64,000 nt of DNA from Congeria kusceri (GCA_027627225.1 CM051025.1:73897474-73961473); one strand, 5' to 3'; shown: positions 1 to 11,556, counted from the stretch's first letter. Translations and numbers: made by a program. The notes: generated from the sequence alone by a model not told the origin.

Positions 1-2
1 AT

Positions 3-356
3 TACATAACTACAGATCCCTATTTAAATGACATTTTCGATATCGATGATGATATACAGAGCCAACTTGACAAATATAAAACCCTTGAACAATTATCTAT
101 CCCACTTATTCGTACTTCTAAAGACCATCGAACCAATACCCATGGATTCCGACTTATTGATTTATGCAAAAATAACAACATTTTTATCCTCAATGGAAGA
201 CTATCATCAGGTAATGATTGTGATATCTTAACTTTCAGAAATAAATATACAATTGATTATGTAATTGCATCATCTGATTGCTTTTACTTTCTCTCAGATT
301 TTCATATCATTGAAACAGATTCACTGTTCTCAGATAGTCATAATGCCCTCACTTAG
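3..356 (+). pseudogene. LINE endonuclease C-terminal part, partial
   Basis: An open frame from the window edge to a TAG at 354-356 reads as the end of an APE-like (exonuclease-endonuclease-phosphatase) endonuclease, which nicks target DNA for target-primed reverse transcription. The visible signature is TIDYVIAS (about residues 84-91), then SDSHNALT just before the stop, matching the family's conserved C-terminal D-Y-V-I and S-D-H blocks. The reading frame after the TAG is the same as that of the reverse transcriptase ATG at 414, so the stop interrupts one original ORF. The N-terminal part lies outside the window. Copies 2 and 3 carry only the last few codons and the same TAG. Confidence 0.8.
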
Positions 357-413
357 TCCATAAACATACCACACAGAAAATGCTCCAATATTTCCACCAA
401 AAATCTAACTGAC

Positions 414-1425
414 ATGAATCAGAAACCAAAATGGAATCCTGACTTGTCCAACCAATTTGTTAACAATATTAACCTTAACATAATAGACCAAATACTCTTG
501 CAAATGAACACTTACCCACAATCACAGCAGACAATTGAGCACATAACCGATCAACTCCAATCAGTATTCCATCAAGCTTCCACCAGCACATACCCTGAAA
601 ATAAAAAACGATTTCATCATAATAGACCAGAAAACAATAAACCATGGTTTTGTCCTCAATGTTCTAAAGCACGAAAAAATTATCATACTGCCAAAAATGA
701 CTACACAAAAAACAAAACTATAGACAACAGACAAAGAATGATCAATGCCAGTAAGCAATATAAACGCACCATGAACTACCACATTAATGCCAGCAAACAT
801 AACATGTCAAATAAACTTCGTTCCATGTCCGACAAAAATCCTAAACAGTACTGGTCCTTTTTAAATAAACTTAAACCAAAAACTCAAGTTAAAACTAGAC
901 CAACATTAGATGAATTTCATGATCACTTCGAAGAAATTAATACCAGCACAATCAATGACGATCGCTTCAATGACACAAACTCCCATCTACAAAATGACAC
1001 AAGCAACAGGCTTAATACCCCAATTACTGAAGAAGAAATAGAAAAATGTATCACAAAGCTCAAACATTCCAAAACACCTAGCCCATTTGACAATATTTTA
1101 AATCAAGTCAACTAAACATCTACTTATGCCTGTTTACCAGAAACTATTTAACTGTGTACTGGAAACAGGGTTCATTCCACAAAGCTGGCTCAATGGAATA
1201 ATCATACCTATATTTAAAAACAAAGGTGACCCTAAAGATCCTAATAACTACCTACCAATTACTATCCTCAGTTATCTAGGTAAACTTTTTACTTCCATAC
1301 TCAATGAAAGATTTAACAAATTCCTTAATGAAATTAATATTTTAGATGAAAATCAAGCTGGCTTTAGGAAAGGCTACTCTTGCTCTGACCATATTTTTAC
1401 ATTACATTCATTGATCGAATACTGA
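414..1425 (+). pseudogene. LINE ORF2, linker and first half of RT, copy 1 (8 bp deletion)
   Basis: Two open stretches in different frames, 414-1115 and 1126-1425, correspond to one 339-residue open frame in copies 2 and 3. An 8 bp deletion after 1103 causes the shift and an early TAA at 1113-1115. The first stretch is a basic, asparagine-rich linker with a CPQCSKARKNY segment. The second carries the early reverse transcriptase blocks: IIPIFKNKGDPKDPNNYLPI, then ENQAGFRKGYSCSDHI. The TGA at 1423-1425 marks another one-base frameshift shared by all three copies. The ATG at 414 is only the first methionine after the in-frame TAG, not a proven start. Confidence 0.85.
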
Positions 1426-1430
1426 AAAAA

Positions 1431-1668
1431 ATAAAACAAAAACTATTCTGCGCATTCATTGATTTTTCACAAGCTTTCGACAAGGTTTGGCAAATTGGCC
1501 TATGGCGCAAACTTATTAAACAAAATATAAATGGCAAGTTTTTACATTTAATTCAAAACATGTACAACAATATCACATCTAGTATCTCTATTAACGGCAG
1601 TATTTCAGAACCCTTCATATCAGAAATTGGCGTAAGACAAGGCTAAAATCTATCTCCAATTCTTTTTC
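1431..1668 (+). pseudogene. LINE RT palm motifs A and B, copy 1
   Basis: This segment has no usable ATG but reads clearly in the frame starting at 1431. FCAFIDFSQAFDKVW is reverse transcriptase motif A with its catalytic aspartate, and EIGVRQG is the motif B region. A TAA at 1644-1646 sits directly after GVRQG, where the family continues into N-L-S-P. A run of T near 1663-1667 then shifts the frame again. Both lesions are identical in all three tandem copies, so the LINE was dead before the triplication. Confidence 0.85.
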
Positions 1669-1696
1669 CATCTTCTTAAATGACCTTCAAACATAT

Positions 1697-2443
1697 ATGC
1701 ACCTCAATGGCTCAACTGGCATAGAACTAGAAAATCCCCTGGATTTGTCTCTTTGGCTAAAACTACTTATTCTACTTCATGCTGATGACACTGTGATTTT
1801 ATCTGATTCAAAAATAGACTTCCAAAATAGTTTAAATACCTTCCATAAATACTGTGATAACTGGCATTTAAAAATAAACCTTAGCAAAACAAAAATTGTA
1901 ATATTTGGTGCAAGACAACTACAAAACTTCCATTTCACATTAGGTGACAACCCTGTAAAAATCACTGACCGTTACCACTACCTAGGCATTACCCTTTCCA
2001 GCAATGGTTCTTTCCTCAATGCACGGAAGCACTTAGCCGAGCAAGCAACAAAAGCAATGCACCTTCTATATACTGGAGCAAATAATGCAGAGCTACCTAT
2101 TGATTCAATTCTTAAACTTTTCGACCACACTGTTTTACCAATTTTAATCTATGGCTCAGAAATTTTTGGTTTTGAAAATGTAGATATCTTGGAGAAAGTC
2201 CATAATAACTTTCTTAGAAAAATTACGAATGCTCGGAAATCAACCCCAATGGCTTTTTTATATGGTGAACTTGGCAGATACCCTATAGCAATTAACATCA
2301 AAAGTCGCATAATCTCATTTTGGAATAGAATCTTAAAAGGCAAAGATCAGAAATTATCTATCCAAATCTATAAATACATGATGAACTTGCCAAACTCAAA
2401 TTTTAATTTGCAAACAAAATTAAAGAAATCCTCACCTCAGTAA
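1697..2443 (+). pseudogene. LINE RT motif C to thumb, copy 1 (HADD)
   Basis: Open for 248 residues from an internal methionine. The segment starts just after the expected F-L-N-D-L block and carries motif C as LLHADDTVILSDSK (residues 28-41), which holds the two catalytic aspartates. The usual Y/F before ADD is H here (CAT, 1778-1780). Further on are INLSKTKIVIFG and YHYLGITLSSNGSF, typical of the following LINE RT blocks, then the thumb-like part with PILIYGSEIFG and YGELGRYP. An A-run shift near 2424-2428 ends the frame early at 2441-2443. Confidence 0.87.
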
Positions 2444-2934
2444 ACTTAAGTAACTTATGGGATAACCAATTCCTAACAACCCAACATAATATCCACCGCT
2501 TAGTCAAAGCCAAATTATTAACCCAATTCAAAACCCAATGGCACACTCAACTACAGCAAACACATAAGGGACAAATATATACCAGTTTCAAACAAACTCC
2601 ATCCTTTGAAGACTACTTTATAAAACTTACAAAAACTGAACATACATACCTCTTTAAATTTAGAACTGCAAATCACTGGTTCCCAGTTGAAACCGGTCGA
2701 TACGATGGAACCCCATTTGAGGAAAGAATATGCAGACTTTGTAACTCTGGTCACGTTGGCTCCGAACATCACTATCTACTAAACTGCGATTTCTTTAAAT
2801 CTGAAAGAGAACAATTCTTAGGACATGATCTTTATGATGCTACTCCTATCACAATCCTAACATCTAATTCCTTACAACTATTACAGAATACAAGCAAATT
2901 TATTCGCTTCATATTCAGTAAGTTTAAGCGATAG
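2425..2934 (+). pseudogene. LINE C-terminal Cys/His domain, copy 1
   Basis: After the frameshift the protein continues in another frame to a TAG at 2932-2934. It carries ICRLCNSGHVGSEHHYLLNC, a CxxC...H...C pattern like the putative zinc-binding module at the C terminus of many LINE ORF2 proteins. Just before it is a segment containing FRTANHWFPVETGRY. There is no start codon of its own, so this is the tail of the same original ORF2. The lesion is shared by all three copies. Confidence 0.8.
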
Positions 2935-4382
2935 CAAGTTATCTATTTAACTACCTGTATTTACCAATGCCACCAGCTATACACCAACTCTAATATTGTA
3001 GTTTGTAACAATACTGTCCTTATTTCAATATATTTTTATTGTTAACAGCATAACATATTTACCTGTTATCTCAATATAAGTGACCGTTTACGCTTGTGTA
3101 ATCAATATATCAAAATATTTGTCTGGTCACAAATGTATATATTTTTGCATGTATATACTAATCACATTATTTACTTTAATTAGAAATATATGCATGTAAA
3201 TATAAACTGTGCAATGTAAATAATAGCTTCATTCTGTATTTGTACCAAATGATAACTGCATAATTATATGTCAATATTAACGTAAGATTGCTATATACTT
3301 ATACTGATATAACAGACATAATTGCTGCATTATATAAGAGTAGTACAAAATGGTACCACTCAAGTACACGTGTTAACATTTCAAATATTTTTGCCTGCTA
3401 TATTGATACTATATTTCAATTAACGCAATGGAAACAATTGTTGCACTCAAAATGAGTACAACTGATACCTATATTTTACCTACAGTAGTGTTACTTTATC
3501 CTAATTAATCTAGCAGTACTAGTATATACATTAATAATTAAACTTTTGTTACTTTCATTTAAACTTATCCAGCACACAAATTATAATTTGCTTTTGCCCT
3601 ATCAGTCATTTAATGTTAACCCCGCAGATAACGGCATTCTCCATTGTAATCCTGCAATGCAAAGCTGATTAGAGTAATTACTTCACATAATAGGTCCTCC
3701 ATCTTGCCTTTGTGGTCAACATCGACCTCGCGTGCACTTGCACTCAAGCGTAAATCACGACAAAAATAACTGTTGTTGATTGAATCCGTTACAAAGCTAG
3801 CTCCAACACCATAAACGCTAACGCAAACAGTCTTTCGCAACAAAATGTATTTTAAGTATTGAGAATGAATTAAATTTCTGACGCAAAATATAAACCTTTA
3901 AAACGCGTACTCGTTTCAATTTCTCAATCCGAAACGCCGTGTGCAAAAGAAAATACATCACCGCACAACTATGGTCACAAACCACGAATTATTTTTACCT
4001 GTGCTAGTATTAAAATGCTATTATAGAACTGTACTATTATTTGTTTCTTAAATGCCACGATTATGATGATTATGATAACTATGACGATTATCATTATTAT
4101 GATTATTATGATTAGTATGATGATTTTGAATATGATATGATAATGATTGTGATTTTGATAATTTCATTAAGATTTTGGTATTTTGATTTTGATTATTATT
4201 ATTATCATATGTTCCGGCTATGTATCTTATTATTTAAATACCCCCGTATATCATCTATACAATTGTGTTAATGTAAAAATTATCGGAAGTTACTAATTCA
4301 CTAACAAGTTTGCTTTGTTATATTGCCATAATTGTATATGTTATATACTTTGGTGAAAATAAAGGTCTTGTTCTGTTCTGTT
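2935..4382 (+). other. LINE 3' region, copy 1
   Basis: About 1.45 kb without convincing coding sequence, between the ORF2 stop and the inferred LINE 3' end. It is AT-rich and ends with tggtgaaaataaagg and a short TTCTG repeat, a common way for LINE 3' ends to terminate. Part of it, perhaps around 3600-4000, could be an older unrelated insertion. The assignment of the whole stretch to the LINE is inferred. Confidence 0.5.
4059..4208. repeat. GAT/ATT-rich simple repeat, copy 1
   Basis: Degenerate low-complexity run of gattatgat and attatt units inside the LINE 3' region. Counterparts lie at 13947-14096 and 23849-23998, apparently of the same length in all copies. Confidence 0.75.
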
Positions 4383-4930
4383 ATGTTTCCTCCCACGTAA
4401 ATATAAGTTTTGCTGTATATTGATGTGTCATCGTTCAATTGTCGGGTGTAGATGTCTGTGGCTTTCTTTCCTGGAAGTGTACGCACATCAACATTGTTCT
4501 GAAGGCCACGTTTACTTATAAATCGAATCGATTCGAATCTCTGATCAAAAATGTTCTGTTAATGTCGGAGCTTGTTGGTGTACGATGCCTGTCATGTTGG
4601 TCATTTAGATTTACCGATAATGCATTGTCCCATGTTAAGTATACCTTTTTTAATGAATATTGTTTGCAATAACCTACAATGCACATATCACAAGTTGGAA
4701 ATGTGTGGATAAAGCATATGTTTGTCGGCAAATATAGCAGCATTTTCTCAGTATAATGACTGCAAAATGTTTTAACAGTGCGTTATATCTCAACAAACAG
4801 TGTCTACTTGCAACCACGCGATTTTGAGTTACTGTAAACTATTAAACATACGACTTTCTAGTCAAGTACCAATTTGTTTCGGTTTTATTGCTGCAGATGT
4901 ATGTTTTTAATGTTACAATAGCGACAATAC

Positions 4931-5060
4931 ACCTTTTTCTGTAGTGAACGCCCACAGAGGCACTTAAAATGCCTTAAAGACTTCGTGCTTCGCGACAGGG
5001 CTTTAAGTTCCTAAAAACCACTTTTCGGGCCTCTGCGGACGTTAACGACCGCAAAAAGGT
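4931..5060. mobile_element. 130 bp fold-back element, copy 1
   Basis: The left end (acctttttctgtagtgaacg, then cccacagaggc) is the imperfect reverse complement of the right end (gcctctgcggacgttaacga, then ccgcaaaaaggt). The ~35 bp arms enclose a GC-richer centre with cttcgtgcttcgcgac. This is the layout of a small non-autonomous MITE. No target-site duplication was clear. Confidence 0.6.
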
Positions 5061-6400
5061 ATATTTTCCCTATATCATACTTTAAACTGACCCGTGAAAG
5101 TTGTTATAAATGTTATTAATAAATTAATTGGAAAGGACGACTACCACCCTCTACATACAAATGGAATTCATTTATAAAAACGTTATATGTAAAACTTATC
5201 AAATATGCTGTACTAGAATTAGCCATTGATTGGCGTACATTTGGTAATATTTGTGTTACTAAAAAAATACAATGTAGTGACAAATGATTTGCGTGAAATG
5301 AGTGCTTTTCTTGAAGTTTTATATGTTTATTTTCCACACATTCAATAAGCCTAATAAATATAATAAGCAGAACTCCTCCAAGTTATCAATGGAGTGCCAT
5401 TAAATTCCGACAAAGCCATAACCATTATAGAGCGCCTATAAGTTGCGCTTATGCAATCTAATATGACATTCTGTCCCCGCTCCCTCAAAGCCGTTGGTAC
5501 AAAAGTGCTGAAATATCATCAGCAAAACCGATTTAAAGGCGCACCAAATTCACCAACATTTTATCAATGTAGGAACGGGCGCATTTTTTCACAGTATTAA
5601 AATTCTACCCTTCCATTGCATTTAGTTTGATGTGTGGTGATCGAAGGATTCTTTTGAAATGTTTGTATGAAAATAATCATGATGTTATTTGTGTGATGCT
5701 TTAGTAAAATCAAACAATATTTAATGCCAGGAGAAAATAATGATCCGACACCAGCTTACATGCGTCTTTAATTTTGAACTATTATTAAATGGATGCAATG
5801 GCTTTCGTATTCAACAATCATTCTATGAAATAAAGTGCATAGGAAAAATTGCATACATGCCGGTTGTTGCATGTATAGGCGCATTTAGGATTTGAATAAA
5901 ATAGTATGTGTTTTATCTCGAGCGATCCAAAACAAGTTAGCTGTGGGTTGGTAGGTCGGAGATTTTATTAAGTAGTTTCAGAACCAGTACCACATAGACA
6001 TTATCTGAGAACTAACCACTAACACTATTTTAATACATGTTTACGAAAGATAGGCAATTACATGTGTATTGTACATAGAAAAATATACAAACACAGAAAC
6101 GAAGCTCACATCGTAAGAAATGTTATCAAATATCTGCAAAATTATTAGCGATTATTCTTGATATTTGTATTGTTTCTTCTTTTCTTTTTTTCCCATTTTC
6201 CCCACCAACACATACTTATTCAAGCGTCTAATTATAGAATGCTTTTTTTATTGGTTTTCTTCCACGCATTCACGAACTGTTGTTATTTGTTTTATCAAAC
6301 ACTTTTGGTCCTTTTTAGAAATTTAACTATAACTGTCAATACTGATACTTACGAAGATAAATCTACCATACAGTATTCTGCTTCACCTATCTATGAGGCG
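5061..6400. other. No gene; old duplicated sequence
   Basis: No supported coding region; short open frames here have no recognisable motif. The part around 5330-5680 resembles 34100-34800 with clear divergence (shared cgacattctgt, then cgctccctcaaagc). The same content lies at 14949-16288 and 24851-26190. Confidence 0.55.
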
Positions 6401-6648
6401 CGTCGTGGGAAAACCGGACTTAGTGCATTGGCGTAAAGTGTCGTCCCGGATTAGCCTGTGCAGTCCGCACAGGCTAATCCACGACGGAACTTTCCGCCTA
6501 CAGTGGATTTATGTTTAGAAGAGAATTCATTGAAACAGAAAATACCATAAAAGCGGAAAGTGCCGTCCTGGATTAGCCTGTGCGGACTGCACAAGCTAAT
6601 CCGGCACGACACTTTACGCACATGCATTAAGGCTTGTTTTCCCACGAC
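6401..6648. mobile_element. 248 bp fold-back MITE, copy 1
   Basis: Long imperfect inverted arms. The left arm begins cgtcgtgggaaaac and contains gcgtaaagtgtcgtcccgga and gcctgtgcagtccgcacagg. The right arm is its reverse complement, ending gttttcccacgac. Each arm (~100 bp) also contains a palindrome (gcctgtgc...gcacaggc), so the single strand could fold into nested hairpins. It resembles a MITE type I recall as very abundant in bivalve genomes. No transposase is present. Confidence 0.8.
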
Positions 6649-7736
6649 ATGCATACTATGTATTTCGCATCTAATATATATGTTGCGTAACATACAAGTA
6701 GTAGCGTTTCTTAATTTCCACTAAATTTGGTTCAAAACAATTTATCAAACGCCCTGACAATAATGTAAATCTGTGTGTCTTCTTCCTTTCTTTGGCTGTT
6801 TGCCACGTTATTTCCGATTCACTGGAATCATTAACAAAGACATCAGATCTGTAGGAAAACCGCAGTTTCTAAGACTGGTATTTATCTCAAGAAACAATAA
6901 ATCATTCACATAGCAACCGGCTCGCATGTAGTATACAATATTTAGCTCTTTGAAAATGCCATATTTTTTAAGTATTCGAATGAAATGTTATGAAAATACC
7001 TGGGGACATGTTAATTCCGTCTTATACCTGGTGTACAACGAACACGCGGTACTGGTGTTAAATGACGGACAAGATTATCCGCAGCATAACTTTTCACAGA
7101 CATGCGATCTGTCTGCCAAAATGTCAACCAAACACCCAGTAAAAAGCATGCAGTCATGATGAATGGATCTTTCTAGAAACGCCACGCATTCAAATATATT
7201 TAAATCAAATGTGGCATTAAAGCATATATTGGTGAGCTTTAATGCACCATTACAAACTAACTCGTATGTTATCAATTGAGTCTTATGTCAATTATCTCAT
7301 TAATTGTTATTGCTTAAATAATCAATTAAATGCTTGTAATGCATTCACAAGGCTCTGATTACATAGATCAGCATGTTGTTATCTTATGGAATGCGATCAT
7401 CGTTTTGCAAAATCCAAGAAACTTTTGATCTGAATAAACATATCATTGTGAAATAGAGTACTGTACATTATATTTAGAATGACTTATTCTGTTGTTGTTT
7501 TTTTCTGTCAATCTGTGACAAATATCCCGTCGTGGGAAAAGTGCCGCTACAGTACTCGTTTTGCTTTCTCGCCATGATCAAAATGAGAACCGGTAGATAA
7601 CAGGATATCGTAGCTCAAAATACTTCGAAATAAAGCAAGCAAAACAACACCATCCTTTATCCGGAAAGACTTTTATCGCATGCTTGTTAGTCTGAGTTCT
7701 TAGTTGTTAAATATATACCGCAGATTTGTATTGAAA

Positions 7737-8225
7737 TTAAAGGGACTTGTTCACAGATTTTTGTAGTTTTTGAAGTACGCAATTAAATGTCTAAACATGA
7801 CAGATTTACCCATCAAGTATAGCAACAAAAACAGAAAATAAAAAAGTTTCCCCCCAAGGGGGTTCGAACCTGGGACCTCCGGATAAATAGGCTAACGCCT
7901 TAACCACGCGGCCATTCTGGTATCTGTATTTCTCTTGCAATTCGTACTTGATGTAAGTGATCCACGTGTTGTAAACAATGTTAACGAAAACCAGAGAAAA
8001 CAAGAGAAACACTCCAAATTATTCCATTGTTTTGCGTTACAAACGCTTTATAAATTTATCAATTTCAACTGATGATTAATCATTAACGAAAATGTATTTA
8101 CAGTATATTTACAATGTCCGTAGTGTTATTTTGCTCCCTTATATACACTTATCTTTTATTTTTGGACTCTGTGACAAAACGTTGGAAAATTGCCAATTCG
8201 TCAATTTGTGAACAAGTACCTTTAA
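7737..8225 (-). mobile_element. TTAA-flanked MITE with tRNA-like interior, copy 1
   Basis: The left end ttaaagggacttgttcaca and right end tgtgaacaagtacctttaa are inverted repeats with one mismatch, and TTAA lies at both outer edges, as for TTAA-targeting (piggyBac-type) elements. The paralogous half B at 30054-30075 shows an apparent empty site (gaactgaaggtaaagtt). The interior contains a tRNA-like stretch on the minus strand. No transposase is present. Copy 1 lacks 14 bp (between two acaa repeats) found in copies 2 and 3. Confidence 0.82.
7849..7922 (-). other. tRNA-like (Pol III promoter-like) segment, copy 1
   Basis: On the minus strand, tggccgcgtggttaaggcg fits a tRNA D-arm/A box, and ggttcgaaccc fits a T-arm/B box about 30 bases further on. 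The T stem and acceptor stem do not pair well, so this is a tRNA-derived (Leu/Ser-like) pseudogene or SINE-type promoter, not a working tRNA gene. Confidence 0.7.
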
Positions 8226-9193
8226 GGTGAAGTTAATAAAGTACTGCACAAATACATTGCGTAATGCATTTTAGTGTAATATCCATGAATGGAAGGATTT
8301 CTTAACTGCAATATTTCATGTAAAAACACTGTTTCGGTGATATCTAATAGAACGAAAACAACAACAACAACACGTTTTTAAAGATGTAACTAGTTTTATT
8401 TTTTTCTATATTGTCATCAACATGAGCGTTAGTGTTACTTTTTCTAATCATCGACTCGATTACAACAAAGACATTATTATACACTTTTTCTTTTAGCCTA
8501 ACAATTAACGCTCTTGAAATACGATTAGTATATACAATAATTATATCATTTTAAAAATATTTTCAAGGCAAACAACAATTATTAATATACAGTATGTTTC
8601 CTTAATTTCGCCCTAACAGGCTACAAAACACTTAATTGGATTTTCTAAACAGACACGTAATGATCATCTCATTGAATGTGATTTATTATTGATATAATTG
8701 AAATCGTGAAAGCATCAATAGGTCTTTGTACAGCGTACATATTATAACGGCATCTTCAACGGCGTAGAATCAGGCGAAACTATAGGTATGATATTTATCG
8801 ACATTATCGCTTATAAATTGGACTTGAGGTATTAACTAGTCTCTTCCAGGCTATACTCTACACAAGGCTGTTGAAAGCTATTATGCCTACTTATTAAAGT
8901 CAGCAGAGACATAACTATGCAGATGGAAGCGTATAAAACAATTTGATCGTGTGGCGCACATGTTTTTTAAATAACCATTACAAATTAACAAGGGTCCGCT
9001 TATATTGGATAGTATCATTATACTCGAGAGACCCGAACAAGAACAGTATCTTTTTTAAGGCGATAATTAACATAGTCTTTCTTTTCGCTATATTAATGAC
9101 ATTTGTTTTAACTGATCATGATTACTTATGTATGTATCAACGTGACTTAATCTTGCTTCTTTTCTCATCTTGCGTGATTGTCCCCGCACTTAC

Positions 9194-10219
9194 ACCTAGT
9201 GTACAACGAAAACGCGGGACTGGTGTTAAATGATTTACTCGATTCTAAGATTATCCTCAGCATAACTATTCACATACGATTTCTTTGCCAATACGACAAC
9301 CGAAAACCCAATAAATAGCATGCAGTTGCTTCACATAATGAAAGGATCTTGCTAGAAACGCCAAGCATTCAAATATAATGCAATTTATTTTAATCAAATG
9401 TGGCATTAAAGCATATATTGGTGAGCTTTAATGCACCATTACAAACTAACAAGCTGATAATTATCAACTGAGTATTGAGTCAATTATCTCATCAATTGTT
9501 ATTGCTTAAAGAATCAATTAAATGCTTTTCTGCGAATAATGTAGGAGAGCTGAACTCCGCGAGTTGCGTTATCGTCCTGAACAGAAAGACGTTGGCGAGA
9601 TTGGGGTCTGTATAAATACAGAGTCCGTTCAATCATATTAGCTATATATATGTTTTTAATGACCAATGGCAATGTTTTAGATTTCAGAAACATAGAAACA
9701 AGTGATATTCAAACATGTAAGCCAATGAATCGCATACGTAATGTTTGTGGTATCGCATTATAAATCTACCAACGGACTGATCAAATTTTTCTCAAGTAAC
9801 AGGAAATACAAAGGAGACATGAACTGTGTGTCATTGAAATAAATCACGTTCAGTCCTCTTGGAATTTATTTGCATAGAATGTGTGCCCTCATGCTCTGAT
9901 TACATAGATCAGCATGTTGTTATGGAATGCGATCATCGTTTTGCAAAATCCAAACAACTTCTGATCTGAATTAACATATCATTGTGACATAGAGTACTGT
10001 ACATGAGATTTAGAATAACTTACTCTGTTTTTCTGTCAATCTGAGATAAATACCCAATCGTGGGAAAAATGTAGATATAGCACTTGTTTTGTTTTTTCTC
10101 CATGATCAAAACGAGAACCGGGGAAATAACAGGATATGGTAGATTCAAAATAAAGCAAGCAAAACAACACCGTCCCTTATCCGGAAAGACTTTTATTGAT
10201 GCGTGTTATTCTTGAGTTC
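9194..10219. repeat. Older internal duplication, half B (first part), copy 1
   Basis: Paralogue of 7026-7705, cut by the tandem junction at 10219. It carries about 366 bp (9528-9893) absent from half A, between aaatgctt and ctctgattacatag. No gene is visible. Confidence 0.78.
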
Positions 10220-10293
10220 ATAATGCCCTCACTTAGTCCATAAACATACCACACAGAAAATGCTCCAATATTTCCACCAAAAATCTAACTGAC

Positions 10294-11313
10294 ATGAATC
10301 AGAAACCAAAATGGAATCCTGACTTGTCCAACCAATTTGTTAACAATATTAACCTTAACATAATAGACCAAATACTCTTGCAAATGAACACTTACCCACA
10401 ATCACAGCAGACAATTGAGCACATAACCGATCAACTCCAATCAGTATTCCATCAAGCTTCCACCAGCACATACCCTGAAAATAAAAAACGATTTCATCAT
10501 AATAGACCAGAAAACAATAAACCATGGTTTTGTCCTCAATGTTCTAAAGCACGAAAAAATTATCATACTGCCAAAAATGACTACACAAAAAACAAAACTA
10601 TAGACAACAGACAAAGAATGATCAATGCCAGTAAGCAATATAAACGCACCATGAACTACCACATTAATGCCAGCAAACATAACATGTCAAATAAACTTCG
10701 TTCCATGTCCGACAAAAATCCTAAACAGTACTGGTCCTTTTTAAATAAACTTAAACCAAAAACTCAAGTTAAAACTAGACCAACATTAGATGAATTTCAT
10801 GATCACTTCGAAGAAATTAATACCAGCACAATCAATGACGATCGCTTCAATGACACAAACTCCCATCTACAAAATGACACAAGCAACAGGCTTAATACCC
10901 CAATTACTGAAGAAGAAATAGAAAAATGTATCACAAAGCTCAAACATTCCAAAACACCTAGCCCATTTGACAATATTTTAAATGAGTATATCAAGTCAAC
11001 TAAACATCTACTTATGCCTGTTTACCAGAAACTATTTAACTGTGTACTGGAAACAGGGTTCATTCCACAAAGCTGGCTCAATGGAATAATCATACCTATA
11101 TTTAAAAACAAAGGTGACCCTAAAGATCCTAATAACTACCTACCAATTACTATCCTCAGTTATCTAGGTAAACTTTTTACTTCCATACTCAATGAAAGAT
11201 TTAACAAATTCCTTAATGAAATTAATATTTTAGATGAAAATCAAGCTGGCTTTAGGAAAGGCTACTCTTGCTCTGACCATATTTTTACATTACATTCATT
11301 GATCGAATACTGA
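10294..11313 (+). pseudogene. LINE ORF2, linker and first half of RT, copy 2
   Basis: A 339-residue open frame, undisturbed by the 8 bp deletion seen in copy 1. It joins the basic asparagine-rich linker (about residues 1-200) to the first reverse transcriptase blocks: HSKTPSPFDNIL near residues 218-229, IIPIFKNKGDPKDPNNYLPI, and ENQAGFRKGYSCSDHI near the end. It stops at the shared TGA frameshift before motif A, so it has no catalytic residues. Confidence 0.87.
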
Positions 11314-11318
11314 AAAAA

Positions 11319-11556
11319 ATAAAACAAAAACTATTCTGCGCATTCATTGATTTTTCACAAGCTTTCGACAAGGTTTGGCAAATTGGCCTATGGCGCAAAC
11401 TTATTAAACAAAATATAAATGGCAAGTTTTTACATTTAATTCAAAACATGTACAACAATATCACATCTAGTATCTCTATTAACGGCAGTATTTCAGAACC
11501 CTTCATATCAGAAATTGGCGTAAGACAAGGCTAAAATCTATCTCCAATTCTTTTTC
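11319..11556 (+). pseudogene. LINE RT motifs A and B, copy 2
   Basis: Carries FIDFSQAFDKVW and GVRQG in the frame beginning at 11319, with the same TAA (11532-11534) after motif B and the same T-run frameshift as copy 1. I saw no difference from copy 1 in this stretch. Confidence 0.83.

Larger units (their letters stand above)
1..4382 (+). mobile_element. Non-LTR retrotransposon (LINE), copy 1, CR1/L2-like
   Basis: The element enters from the left edge of the window. Coding remains run in order: the end of an APE-type endonuclease, reverse transcriptase, then a C-terminal Cys/His motif, followed by a long 3' region. The 3' end is inferred near 4382 from an AATAAA-like stretch and a short TTCTG repeat tail. 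Only this copy extends upstream of the tandem-unit boundary at 340, so only it could have kept a 5' end. Several stops and frameshifts make it inactive. The clade is a judgement from motif style; Jockey-group relatives are also possible. Confidence 0.85.
7026..9193. repeat. Older internal duplication, half A, copy 1
   Basis: About 2.17 kb that is repeated, with clear divergence, from 9194 onward. The shared start is gtgtacaacgaa, then actggtgttaaatga. Later shared blocks include gcattaaagcatatattggt and cattacaaactaac. The second half of A matches the flank 30024-31052. It is much older than the 9.9 kb triplication and holds no gene. Confidence 0.8.
340..10219. repeat. 9.9 kb tandem unit, copy 1
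   Basis: First of three head-to-tail copies of one segment. It begins at ataatgccctc inside LINE coding sequence and ends at cttgagttc, where copy 2 starts at once. It is 9880 bp, 22 bp shorter than the others, explained exactly by an 8 bp deletion after 1103 and a 14 bp deletion near 7830. Other private changes seen are near 5920, 6309, 6712 and 8357. It holds LINE remains, two fold-back elements, a TTAA-flanked MITE with a tRNA-like core and an older internal duplication. No host gene is visible. Confidence 0.97.

Noticed and set aside
561..800. Minus-strand open frames over the LINE coding regions
   Set aside because: They are shadows of the plus-strand ORF2.
1697..2443. Active reverse transcriptase, diversity-generating element or retron
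   Set aside because: The motif order and C-terminal Cys/His domain are those of an animal LINE, and shared stops and frameshifts show it is dead.
7849..7922. A functional tRNA gene
   Set aside because: A and B boxes are present, but the T stem and acceptor stem do not pair and the sequence sits inside a MITE.
6158..9233. Several open frames of 60-96 codons in the tandem unit (for example 6158-6436, 6950-7159, 8943-9233) and their equivalents in copies 2 and 3
   Set aside because: Their repetition reflects the recent triplication, not conservation. They have no recognisable domains, overlap transposons or old duplications, and the half A versions are broken in half B.
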